A DNA stretch of 64,000 nucleotides from Microbacterium arabinogalactanolyticum (lineage in GTDB: Bacteria > Actinomycetota > Actinomycetes > Actinomycetales > Microbacteriaceae): NCBI RefSeq assembly GCF_030268005.1, contig NZ_BRZC01000007.1, forward strand, positions 62,001-126,000, written 5' to 3'. Shown here in pieces: positions 44,392 to 52,745 of this stretch. How positions within the stretch are numbered: the first letter of the stretch is position 1; each line of letters opens with the position of its first letter. The position numbers were made by a program, and so were the translations under genes. The notes beneath the pieces were generated by a model. That model had not been told where the DNA came from and did not search any database. It worked only from the letters and a program-made list of their open reading frames with translations.

Positions 44392-45359
44392 TGGGCTTCG
44401 ACCAGCTCACCCTCAACTTCACGCCGGGCACGCTGCTCATCCTGAACATCGTCCTCGGGCTCATCATGTTCGGCATCGCCCTGGACACCAAGCCGTCCGA
44501 TTTCCGGGTGGTGCTGCGGCATCCGCGGCCGTTCGTGATCGCGATCCTCGCGCAGCTGCTGGTGCTGCCGGCCGTGACGTTCGGGCTGACGCTGATCCTG
44601 CCGGTGAGCGCGTCGATGGCGCTCGGCATGATCCTGGTGGCCTGCTGCCCGCCCGGGAACATCTCACAGGTGCTCACGCACCGATCCGGCGGCAACGTGG
44701 CGCTGTCGGTGTCGCTGACCGCCGTGGGGAACCTCGTCTACATCGTGGCGATGCCGCTCAGCATCGCCTTCTGGGGCTCGTTGCATCCGACCGCCCGTAC
44801 CCTGCTGCACGCCGTGGCCCTCGACCCATGGAAGATGCTGCTGGAGATCGTGCTGATCATCGGGCTGCCGTTCGCAGTGGGACTGCTGCTGCGTGCGCGC
44901 CTGCCGCGGTTCGCGCAGCGCGTGCAGCCGTTCGTGCGCTGGTTCAGCCTGATCGCGTTGGTCGGCTTCATCGTCGGGGCGCTCGCGGGCAACTGGGCGG
45001 TGTTCCTCAGCGTGATCGGCACCGTGCTGATCGTCGTGGCGATCCACGACGCGGTGGCGCTGGCGATCGGCTACTCCACCGCCGCGGTCGGGGGCCTCGG
45101 CACGCCCGAGCGCAAGGCCATGACCTTCGAGGTCGGCATCCGCAACTCCGGACTCGGTCTGGGCCTGATCTTCGCGTTCTTCGACGGGCTCGGGGGCATG
45201 GCGGTGGTCGCGGGCTGGTGGGGCGTGTGGGACATCATCGCCGGGCTGATGCTGGCCGGGCTCTGGGCCCTGCACACCAGGCGCCGCACCGGGTCGGCGC
45301 GCGGCGACGCCTCCCGGCACGCCGCCGGATCGGATGCCGCAGAGGCGGCCGCCGCGTGA
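44391..45359 (+). CDS. Bile acid:sodium symporter (BASS) family transporter
   Basis: A 322-aa protein with about nine to ten hydrophobic segments. ILVACCPPGNISQVLTHRSGGNVALSVSLTAVGN carries the BASS Na+-site pattern, and EVGIRNSGLGLGLIF the second signature. Bacterial members move organic anions such as sterol acids, pantoate or keto acids. The ATG at 44391 overlaps the FMO stop by one base; a GTG at 44388 is an equal alternative. The C terminus is an Ala-rich polar tail. Confidence 0.85.
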   Translation: MGFDQLTLNFTPGTLLILNIVLGLIMFGIALDTKPSDFRVVLRHPRPFVIAILAQLLVLPAVTFGLTLILPVSASMALGMILVACCPPGNISQVLTHRSGGNVALSVSLTAVGNLVYIVAMPLSIAFWGSLHPTARTLLHAVALDPWKMLLEIVLIIGLPFAVGLLLRARLPRFAQRVQPFVRWFSLIALVGFIVGALAGNWAVFLSVIGTVLIVVAIHDAVALAIGYSTAAVGGLGTPERKAMTFEVGIRNSGLGLGLIFAFFDGLGGMAVVAGWWGVWDIIAGLMLAGLWALHTRRRTGSARGDASRHAAGSDAAEAAAA

Positions 45360-46300
45360 GCCGGGTGCTGGTCACCGGCGGCTCCGGATTCCTCGGCTCG
45401 CACGTCACGGCTCTGCTCGCGCAGCATCCGTCGGTGGAGGTCGTCGTCAGCGGCGACCTGCGCGACTCGGCCGTCCCCGGCGTGATCTCCGAGCGCGTCG
45501 ACGTGACGGATGCCGCGGGCATCGTGCCCGTGCTGCGGCGGCACCGCATCGACACGGTCGTGCATCTCGCCGCCATCGTGAACCCGGGGCGCGACGTCGC
45601 CCTGGAGTACCGCGTCGACGTCGAGGGCAGTCGCAACGTGCTGGATGCGTGCATCGACGCCGGCGTGCGCCGCCTCGTGGTCTCCAGCTCGGGCGCGGCA
45701 TACGGATATCACGCGGACAGCCCGGAGTGGCTCGACGAGCGCGACCCCATACGGGGCAACGACGAGTTCCCCTACTCCCGGCACAAGCGGATCGTGGAGG
45801 AGATGCTCGCGGAGGCGCGGGACGAGCATCCCGAGCTCGAGCAGGTGATCTTCCGCATCGGGACGATCCTGGGTCCCACCGTGCACAACCAGATCACCGC
45901 GCTGTGGGACGGCACGCGGCTGCTGCGCGTGTCCGGCTCCGACTCGCCCTTCGTGTTCGTGTGGGTCGACGACGTCGCAGCCGCCATGGTGCGCGCAGCG
46001 ACCGACGGCCCGGCCGGCGTCTTCAACGTCGCCGGCGACGGCCGCATGACGGTGCCGGAGATCGCCGCGCGACTCGGCAAGCGGATGCTGAGCGTCCCCG
46101 CCTGGGCGCTGGGGGCCGCGCTCGCGGTCGGGCACACCCTCCGGCTCACCGAGCACGGTCCGGAGAAGGTGCGCTTCCTGCGTCACCGGCCGGTGCTGGC
46201 CAATCGGCGCCTGAAGGAGGAGTTCGGCTACACGCCTGAGCGCACCTCGCGGGAGGCGTTCGAGGAGTACCTGCGCACGCACCCCGGCGTCGCGCGCTGA
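45356..46300 (+). CDS. NAD-dependent epimerase/dehydratase (extended SDR)
   Basis: A 314-aa protein with LVTGGSGFLGSHV (NAD loop), VVHLAAIVNPG, the Ser in VVSSSGAAYG, and YSRHK for the catalytic Tyr-x-x-x-Lys. The C-terminal part resembles atypical extended SDRs of the sterol or dihydroflavonol type more than sugar epimerases, but this is weak. The GTG at 45356 overlaps the transporter stop (GTGA), so the three genes form one operon. Confidence 0.85.
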   Translation: MSRVLVTGGSGFLGSHVTALLAQHPSVEVVVSGDLRDSAVPGVISERVDVTDAAGIVPVLRRHRIDTVVHLAAIVNPGRDVALEYRVDVEGSRNVLDACIDAGVRRLVVSSSGAAYGYHADSPEWLDERDPIRGNDEFPYSRHKRIVEEMLAEARDEHPELEQVIFRIGTILGPTVHNQITALWDGTRLLRVSGSDSPFVFVWVDDVAAAMVRAATDGPAGVFNVAGDGRMTVPEIAARLGKRMLSVPAWALGAALAVGHTLRLTEHGPEKVRFLRHRPVLANRRLKEEFGYTPERTSREAFEEYLRTHPGVAR

Positions 46301-46316
46301 CGCCGGGACTCGGGGC

Positions 46317-47171
46317 TCAGGCCAGGATCGAGTCCAGCAGCGGATGCAGGTGGCGGGAGCGCAGCACCGCGGATGCCGAGCGGGCGCCCGCCGCAAGGGC
46401 ATCGGGCACCGCCGTGCCGTGCAGCATGGCATCCAGCACACCGGCGAGGAACGCGTCACCGGCGCCGTTGGTGTCGATGACCTCGACCGGCACTGCTGCG
46501 ACCCGATGGATCTCGCCCTCGGCGTCGACCGCGACGGCGCCCTCCGCACCGAGCGTGCAGACCGCGAGCGTCGCTCCTGCGTCGATGCGCGACCGCAGGA
46601 AGGCGACGGGATCGTCCAGGCGGTCGGCGTTGCAGAACACCGCGTCGGCCGCGGCGAGGAACGGTCGGTGGAACTCCGCCTCGCCGTCGTAGTCGTGCAC
46701 GTCCACCCAGATCGGGCGGCCGGTGCGCCGCGCGAGAGGAAGGAGCCGCAGCGGCTCCGCGGCGAGGTCCAGGACGATCGCCTCGGCGGCGGCCATCTCG
46801 GCCTCGATCCCGGCGTCGCCCTCGCCGTCGGTCGCGGCCGCGCCGGACAGGTAGAGCGAGACCCGCTGCCCCGTCCTGGTCATCAGGTTCAGATGACGCT
46901 CGGTGGTCGGCGAGTCCGCCCAGCGCGTCGCGACACCCGCGCGCTCCAGCGCCTCCCGCACGCGACGCCCCGGCTCGTCCTCCGCCGTGACGGCGTACAG
47001 CAGGATCTCGCGTCCGAGCGCCGTGAGGCTGAGCGCCTTGCCCGCACTCGTGCCGCCGAGGGTCTCCCAGGAGTCCTCGGCGAACTGCATGTGCGGCACG
47101 GGCTCGGGCAGCCGATCCAGCACGACCAGCTGATTCCAGGAGGCGGGTCCCGCGATGAAGACGGAGCTCAT
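46317..47171 (-). CDS. PfkB family carbohydrate/nucleoside kinase
   Basis: A 284-aa kinase of the ribokinase fold. The anion-hole and catalytic motif DTNGAGDAFLAGVLDAML is intact, and ETLGGTSAGKALSLTALGRE is the N-terminal substrate motif. Last gene of the nucleoside uptake and salvage operon, 7 nt after add, so ribose, deoxyribose or a nucleoside is the likely substrate; the sequence does not decide. Confidence 0.86.
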   Translation of the reverse strand: MSSVFIAGPASWNQLVVLDRLPEPVPHMQFAEDSWETLGGTSAGKALSLTALGREILLYAVTAEDEPGRRVREALERAGVATRWADSPTTERHLNLMTRTGQRVSLYLSGAAATDGEGDAGIEAEMAAAEAIVLDLAAEPLRLLPLARRTGRPIWVDVHDYDGEAEFHRPFLAAADAVFCNADRLDDPVAFLRSRIDAGATLAVCTLGAEGAVAVDAEGEIHRVAAVPVEVIDTNGAGDAFLAGVLDAMLHGTAVPDALAAGARSASAVLRSRHLHPLLDSILA

Positions 47172-47178
47172 GCCGCGC

Positions 47179-48294
47179 TCAGCGCTCGAAGCCCTCGCCG
47201 ATCATCTCCACCAGCTCCTCGCGCTCCTCCACCGGGAGGAAGGCGGCGGAAGCGGCGTTGAACTGGAACTCCTCCAGATCGTCCAGGTCGTAGTCGAACG
47301 CGTCGACGAGGAGCGCCAGCTCGCGCGTGAGCGAGGTGCCGCTCATCGTGCGGTTGTCGGTGTTGACCGTCACGGAGAAGCCCAGCTGGTACAGCAGGTC
47401 GAAGGGGTGGTCGGCGAACTCGTCGCCCCACGGTGCGATCGCGCCGGTCTGCAGGTTCGACGAGGGCGAGAGCTCCAGCGGGATCTCGCGGTCGCGCACC
47501 CAGCGCGCCAGATCGCCGAACTGCACCTGCACGTCGTCGCCCTCACGCTCGATGATCTGCAGATCCTCCGCGATGCGCACTCCGTGGCCCAGCCGCAGCG
47601 CGCGCCCGTCGATGAGCGCGGAGCGGATGGAACCGGGCCCCGCCGCCTCACCGGCGTGCACCGTGATCGGCATGAACTCGGATGCCAGGTAGTCGAACGC
47701 CTCGCGGTGACGCGACGCGGGGAACCCGTCCTCCGGACCGGCGATGTCGAAGGCGACGACGCCGCGCTCGCGGAAGCGCACCGCCAGCTCCGCGATCTCA
47801 CGGGTCCGACCCTCCTGCCGCATGGCGGACAGGATCTGGCCGACGCGGATGCTGCGGCCTGCGGCATCCGCATCGTCCTCGCCCTGCTCGATGCCGGCCT
47901 GCACCGCCTGCACGGCGGCGTCCAGGCTCAGTCCCCCTGCCAGGTGCTGCTCAGGGGCCCAGCGCACCTCGCCGTACACGACGCCGTCCGCTGCGAGATC
48001 GGCGACGAACTCCCGTGCGACCCGCGTCAGGGCGCGCTCGGTCTGCAGCACCGAGGTGACCAGATCGAAGGTCTTCAGGTACTGCGGAAGCGAGCCCGTG
48101 CCGCACTGCTGGTCGAACCAGCGCCGCAGCCCCTTGGCGTCGGGAGCGGGAGCCGCGACGCCCGCCTCGTCCGCGAGTTCGAGGATGGTGCCGATGCGCA
48201 CGCCCCCGTCGAGGTGGTCGTGCAGCGACACCTTAGGCAGTCCGCGCAGGGACCGGCCCTGAACCGTCAGATCGCCGTTCTGGTCGATGGTCAT
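47179..48294 (-). CDS. add: Adenosine deaminase
   Basis: Converts (deoxy)adenosine to (deoxy)inosine. It has 371 aa. Zinc ligands are the HxH in KVSLHDHLDGG, His in TVHAGEAAG, and Asp in TVNTDNRTMSGT; the catalytic Glu is in HAGE. A GGAGAGAT ribosome-binding site precedes the ATG at 48294. It follows deoA in the salvage operon, supplying inosine for a purine phosphorylase such as PunA. Confidence 0.95.
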   Translation of the reverse strand: MTIDQNGDLTVQGRSLRGLPKVSLHDHLDGGVRIGTILELADEAGVAAPAPDAKGLRRWFDQQCGTGSLPQYLKTFDLVTSVLQTERALTRVAREFVADLAADGVVYGEVRWAPEQHLAGGLSLDAAVQAVQAGIEQGEDDADAAGRSIRVGQILSAMRQEGRTREIAELAVRFRERGVVAFDIAGPEDGFPASRHREAFDYLASEFMPITVHAGEAAGPGSIRSALIDGRALRLGHGVRIAEDLQIIEREGDDVQVQFGDLARWVRDREIPLELSPSSNLQTGAIAPWGDEFADHPFDLLYQLGFSVTVNTDNRTMSGTSLTRELALLVDAFDYDLDDLEEFQFNAASAAFLPVEEREELVEMIGEGFER

Positions 48295-48313
48295 CGAGAT
48301 CTCTCCGTGAGGG

Positions 48314-49606
48314 TCAGGCAGTGATGCGCTCGCGCACGATGGGCTGCGGGGCGGGAGCCGACTGGCCGACCTCGTAGGCGCCGTCGAGCGCCTGCAGCGC
48401 GCGGGCGAAACGGGCGTCATCGTCGGCCGAGAGCGTGAACAGGGTCTGCCCCGCGGTCACCCGGTCTCCGGGCTTGACGGCCAGATCGATGCCGGCGGCG
48501 TGGATCACCGGGTCCTCCGCGCGGGCGCGGCCCGCGCCCAGACGCCAGGCCGCGATGCCGAAGGGCAGCGCGTCCATCCGGGTCACGACGCCCTCGACGG
48601 CGGCGCGGACCACATGGGTCTCACGCGCGGTGGGCAGCGCTGCGTCGGGATCCCCGTCCTGCGCGCGGATCATCGCGTTCCACGAGTCCATGGCGCGTCC
48701 GTCGTCGAGGGCCTTCTCCACGTCGGCATCCGGCTGTCCCGCCAGGGCGAGCATCTCCCTGGCCAGGGCGAGCGTCAGCTCGCGCACGTCGGCGGGGCCG
48801 CCGCCGGCGAGCACCTCCACCGATTCGCGCACCTCGTTCGCGTTGCCGATCGCGAGGCCCAGCGGGGTGTTCATGTCGGTCAGCAGAGCCGTGGTGGCCA
48901 CGCCCGAATCCGTGCCGAGGGCGACCATCGTGCGGGCGAGCTCGCGGGCGCGGTCGATGTCCTGCATGAACGCGCCGTTGCCGAACTTCACGTCCAGCAC
49001 CAGGGCATCCGTGCCCTCGGCGATCTTCTTCGACATGATGCTCGAGGCGATCAGCGGGATCGCCTCGACGGTGCCGGTGACGTCGCGCAGCGCGTACAGC
49101 TTCTTGTCCGCGGGAGCGAGACCGGAGCCCGCCGCGCAGATGACCGCCCCGACGTCGCCCTTCATCTGGGCGAACATCTCCTCGTTGCTCAGCGCAGCAC
49201 GCCAGCCGGGGATCGACTCGAGCTTGTCGAGCGTGCCGCCGGTGTGCCCCAGGCCGCGTCCACTCAGTTGCGGCACGGCCACCCCGAAGGATGCCACCAG
49301 GGGCGCCAGCGGAAGCGTGATCTTGTCGCCCACGCCACCGGTCGAGTGCTTGTCGACAGTGCGCTTGCCGAGGTCGGCGAAGCTCATCCGCTCCCCCGTC
49401 GCGATCATCGCGTCGGTCATCACGCGGATCTCGTCGCGCTCCATGCCGCGCTGCAGCACGGCCATCGCGAACGAGGCCATCTGGGCGTCCGACACGTAGC
49501 CGCGGGTGTACGCGTCGATCATCCAGCGCAGCGGCGCCTCGGCCACCGCGCCGCCATCGCGCTTGGTGCGGATGACGTCGACGGCATCGAACGGCTCGAC
49601 GCTCAT
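48314..49606 (-). CDS. deoA: Thymidine/pyrimidine-nucleoside phosphorylase
   Basis: Splits thymidine, deoxyuridine or uridine with phosphate. It has 430 aa. The signature VDKHSTGGVGDKITLPLAPLVASFGV matches the phosphate loop, and PQLSGRGLGHTGGTLDKLESIPG the family pattern. A C-terminal domain (AGIDLAVKPGDRVTAGQTLFTL) completes it. The ATG overlaps the cdd stop by 4 nt, coupling deamination of cytidine to phosphorolysis. Confidence 0.95.
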   Translation of the reverse strand: MSVEPFDAVDVIRTKRDGGAVAEAPLRWMIDAYTRGYVSDAQMASFAMAVLQRGMERDEIRVMTDAMIATGERMSFADLGKRTVDKHSTGGVGDKITLPLAPLVASFGVAVPQLSGRGLGHTGGTLDKLESIPGWRAALSNEEMFAQMKGDVGAVICAAGSGLAPADKKLYALRDVTGTVEAIPLIASSIMSKKIAEGTDALVLDVKFGNGAFMQDIDRARELARTMVALGTDSGVATTALLTDMNTPLGLAIGNANEVRESVEVLAGGGPADVRELTLALAREMLALAGQPDADVEKALDDGRAMDSWNAMIRAQDGDPDAALPTARETHVVRAAVEGVVTRMDALPFGIAAWRLGAGRARAEDPVIHAAGIDLAVKPGDRVTAGQTLFTLSADDDARFARALQALDGAYEVGQSAPAPQPIVRERITA

Positions 49607-50001
49607 CGGACGATCTCCAGATCGGCGGGACCGAACCGGTCGGGCAGCACCTCGTCGATCGTGCGGATGCCGGAGACCGTCTCCAGCAGCATCTCCGGGC
49701 TCGCGTGCTCGGACAGCAGCTGCCGGCAGCGACCGCACGGCATGATGGTCTGCCCGTCGTTGTTCACGCAGACGAAGGCCACGAGCTTGCCGCCGCCGGA
49801 CATGTGCAGATCGCCGACCAGCGCGCACTCCGCGCACAGGGTGACGCCGTAGGAGGCGTTCTCGACGTTGCATCCGGCGACCACGCGCCCGTCGTCGACG
49901 AGCGCCGCAGCGCCCACCCGGTACCGCGAGTACGGCGCGTACGCCTTCTGCATCGCTTCGGTCGCGACCTGACGCAGGTCGTCCCAGTCGATGTCCGTCA
50001 T
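49603..50001 (-). CDS. cdd: Cytidine deaminase
   Basis: Deaminates cytidine and deoxycytidine to uridine forms. It has 132 aa, the tetrameric type. Zinc ligands are seen in TLCAECALV and MPCGRCRQLL, with the catalytic Glu in CAEC. A GAGGAGCTGTGAAGAAGTC leader supplies the ribosome-binding site. The 78-nt gap from the permease gene is filled by three 18-bp repeats. Confidence 0.96.
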   Translation of the reverse strand: MTDIDWDDLRQVATEAMQKAYAPYSRYRVGAAALVDDGRVVAGCNVENASYGVTLCAECALVGDLHMSGGGKLVAFVCVNNDGQTIMPCGRCRQLLSEHASPEMLLETVSGIRTIDEVLPDRFGPADLEIVR

Positions 50002-50022
50002 GACTTCTTCACAGCTCCTCAG

Positions 50023-50076
50023 TGCTCGATGTACGGCGTGTGCTCGATGTACGGCGTGTGCTCGATGTACGGCGTG
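50023..50076. repeat. Three perfect 18-bp tandem repeats after the nucleoside permease gene
   Basis: TGCTCGATGTACGGCGTG occurs at 50023-50040, 50041-50058 and 50059-50076 with no spacers. A diverged copy (GATGTACGGC core, about 13 of 18 matching) is the 3' coding end of the permease gene itself (from about 50084), so the repeats look like expansion of that gene end. Confidence 0.9.
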
Positions 50077-50079
50077 CCG

Positions 50080-51357
50080 TCAGGATTTGATGTACGGCTT
50101 GCCGTCGGCCGCGGGGGCCTTGATCTGGCCAACGAAGCCGACCACGGCGATCAGCGTGACGACGTACGGCAGCATCAGCAGGAACTCGCCGGGGACCGGC
50201 GTGCCGATGGCGCCGAACGTGTTCTGCAGGTTGGTCGCGAAGCCGAACAGGAGCGCGGCGAGCGTGGCGCGCACCGGGTCCCAGCGGCCGAAGATGACGG
50301 CGGCCAGCGCGATGAAGCCCGCGCCGTTGGTCATGTCGCGGTTGAAGTGCGGCACCGACACCAGGGTGAAGTACGCACCGCCGATGCCGGCGAGAGCGCC
50401 GGCGAGCATCAGGTTCCAGAACCGGGTGGGATTCACCTTGATACCGACCGTGTCGGCTGCGCGCGGGTACTCGCCGACCGCGCGCAGCCGCAGTCCCCAG
50501 CGGGTGCGGTACAGGCCGAAGGCCACGACCGGCACCGCGATGTAGAGCAGGTACACGATCAGGTTCTGGTTGAAGAGCACCGGGCCGAGCACGGGGATCT
50601 CGCTGAGCAGCGGGATCTTGATCTTGCCGAACTGCGGCGTCGTGTTCAGGGTGTCGGAGTTGGGGACCAGCAGGATCGTGAACAGGAACGTGGTCAGACC
50701 GCTGACCAGCACGTTCAGCACCACGCCGACGATCACCTGCTCCACCAGGTACTTGATCGCGAACGCCGCGAGCACGAACGCCACCAGCATGCCGCCGATG
50801 ATCGCGCCCACCAGACCGAACAGCGGGTTGTGCGCGAGCGTGCCGAACACGGCGCCGAGGAAGGCGCCGAGCAGCAGCTGTCCCTCGATCGCCACGTTGA
50901 CGACACCGGCGCGCTCGCCCACGACACCGCCGAGGGCGCCGAACGCGAGCGGCACCGCGAGCGAGATCGCACCGTAGAGCATGTTCACCACGGGCACCCG
51001 GCCGTTCGCATCCGCCGCCGCCCAGGTGACGAAGGCGAACACGCCGAGGATCGCGAACACGATCGGCACCCATGCGCCGGCGCGGATGCGGCGGACGGCC
51101 GCGATCCACGACCAGGCGCTCAGGAGCACCAGCAGGATCGAGATCAGGACGACCACCAGGTCGGCGGAGACGCTCTGGTCGGGGATCTTCAGCGCGGTCG
51201 TGCCGTCGTCGAGACGGAACACGGCCGTGCCGTGACGCGGGGCGAGCAGGAACAGCGCGAGCAGCAGCACGGTGGCCACGCTCAGGCTGATCGGCAGTCG
51301 CTTGGCGACGGGCGTGACCACGGTGCGGGCCACGGGCGCCTCGGCGATCGCGGTCAT
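50080..51357 (-). CDS. Nucleoside ABC transporter permease 2 (BmpD-type system, NupQ/YufQ-like)
   Basis: A 425-aa membrane permease, homologous to the branched-chain/sugar-type permease fold, with about ten hydrophobic segments. VVGERAGVVNVAIEGQLLLGAF is the family signature, and RAVGEYPRAADTVGIKV forms the ATPase-coupling loop. The ATG overlaps the upstream permease gene by 4 nt. With the BMP lipoprotein it should import nucleosides, matching the salvage enzymes encoded downstream. Confidence 0.9.
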   Translation of the reverse strand: MTAIAEAPVARTVVTPVAKRLPISLSVATVLLLALFLLAPRHGTAVFRLDDGTTALKIPDQSVSADLVVVLISILLVLLSAWSWIAAVRRIRAGAWVPIVFAILGVFAFVTWAAADANGRVPVVNMLYGAISLAVPLAFGALGGVVGERAGVVNVAIEGQLLLGAFLGAVFGTLAHNPLFGLVGAIIGGMLVAFVLAAFAIKYLVEQVIVGVVLNVLVSGLTTFLFTILLVPNSDTLNTTPQFGKIKIPLLSEIPVLGPVLFNQNLIVYLLYIAVPVVAFGLYRTRWGLRLRAVGEYPRAADTVGIKVNPTRFWNLMLAGALAGIGGAYFTLVSVPHFNRDMTNGAGFIALAAVIFGRWDPVRATLAALLFGFATNLQNTFGAIGTPVPGEFLLMLPYVVTLIAVVGFVGQIKAPAADGKPYIKS

Positions 51358-52745
51358 GCCGCCACCTCCTTCGCGGCCGCGCGGGCGGCCTTCTTGTCTG
51401 CCTTCGCCTTCGCCTTCGCGGCGCGCTCGGCCTCGCTCTTGGGCAGGAAGAACATCGAGCGCACCAGCGGCGGCGCGGCGATGAACAGCACGATGATCGA
51501 CTGCACGACGACCACGATCTCCTTCGGGATGCCCTGGCCGGACATCGCGAACGAACCGGCCTTCAGCGCTCCGAAGAGCAGACCCGCGGCGAAGATGCCG
51601 CCGGCGCGGCTGCGTCCAAGCAGGGCGACCGTGATCGCGTCGAAGCCGATCCCGGAGTCGAAGGTGCTGTCGAAGCCGTCCACGGTCGCGGTGCTGATCT
51701 GGTTGATGCCGGCGGCTCCGGCGAGCGCACCCGCGAAGATCATCGCGTAGGTGTACATCCGCTCGACGCTGATGCCGGCGGAGCGTGCGGCACTGGGGTT
51801 CTCGCCGACCGCGCGCATCCGGAATCCGAGACCGGACCGCTCCATCAGCCACCAGACGGCGATGGCGAGCAGTATGGCCACCAGGAAGCCGACGGTGAGG
51901 CCCGGGAACTGCGGGCCGAGCAGCGGCGGGAACTGCGCCGACTCCGGCGTCGGGACCGACTGCGACTGGTTGGAGCCGGGCTTCTGCAGCCCGGGTGTGC
52001 GCACCAGGTACCCGATCAGGTACAGCGCGATCCAGTTCAGCATGATCGTCAGGATGACCTCGTGCGCGCCGGTGCGCGCCTTGAGCAGTCCGGCGATGCC
52101 CGCCCAGATCGCGCCTCCGATCATGCCGATGACGATCGAGTAAGGGATGTGCAGCCACATGGGCATGTCGAAGGGCAGCTGGTAGGACAGGAAGCCCGCG
52201 AACGCGCCCGCGATGAGGATCTGACCCTGACCGCCGATGTTGAACAGGCCCACGCGGAATGCGAGACCGACGCCGAGACCCGCCATGATCAGCGGCGCGG
52301 CGAACTTCAGCGTGTTCGTCAGCGGCATGATGAAGCCGGCGAAGTCGGTGGCGTTGAAGTTGACGATCGAGCCCTGGAACAGGGCCCCGTAGCCTCCGGA
52401 GAGCGCCTGCCAGATCGCGGCGAACGTGTCGGACGGCCGCTGGAAGAAGTAGCCCGCGGCGGCCTGCACGTCGGTGTTGGTGACGACGATCAGGATGCCG
52501 CCGATCACGAAGCCGGCGACGATCGCGAGGATCGTCGTCACGACGCTGCCGCGCATCAGCTCTCGCATGAAGACCGCCGAGCGCGGCTCGGGCTGCTTGG
52601 GGTGCTCGCCGGGTCCGGGCTGCGCGATCTGCGCGGCCGCCGCATCCGCGGCACCCGAACTGATGCCCTTCTCCGCCGCGACGGCCTCGGGTGCCGCCGT
52701 CGGCCCCGAGGGCACGCGGTCGGGACGGGGGGTCTGGTCGCTCAT
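51354..52745 (-). CDS. Nucleoside ABC transporter permease 1 (NupP/YufP-like)
   Basis: A 463-aa permease. A disordered Pro/Ala-rich N terminus (about 1-60) is followed by about ten hydrophobic segments. RVGLFNIGGQGQILIAGAFAGFL is the family signature and RAVGENPSAARSAGISV the coupling loop. The C-terminal tail is Lys/Ala-rich (AAKAKAKADKKAARAAAKE). It overlaps both neighbouring genes by 4 nt. Confidence 0.9.
   Translation of the reverse strand: MSDQTPRPDRVPSGPTAAPEAVAAEKGISSGAADAAAAQIAQPGPGEHPKQPEPRSAVFMRELMRGSVVTTILAIVAGFVIGGILIVVTNTDVQAAAGYFFQRPSDTFAAIWQALSGGYGALFQGSIVNFNATDFAGFIMPLTNTLKFAAPLIMAGLGVGLAFRVGLFNIGGQGQILIAGAFAGFLSYQLPFDMPMWLHIPYSIVIGMIGGAIWAGIAGLLKARTGAHEVILTIMLNWIALYLIGYLVRTPGLQKPGSNQSQSVPTPESAQFPPLLGPQFPGLTVGFLVAILLAIAVWWLMERSGLGFRMRAVGENPSAARSAGISVERMYTYAMIFAGALAGAAGINQISTATVDGFDSTFDSGIGFDAITVALLGRSRAGGIFAAGLLFGALKAGSFAMSGQGIPKEIVVVVQSIIVLFIAAPPLVRSMFFLPKSEAERAAKAKAKADKKAARAAAKEVAA

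Noticed and set aside
50023..50076. Possible CRISPR array in the 18-bp repeats
   Set aside because: The units touch each other with no spacers, they derive from the adjacent gene end, and no cas genes are present.
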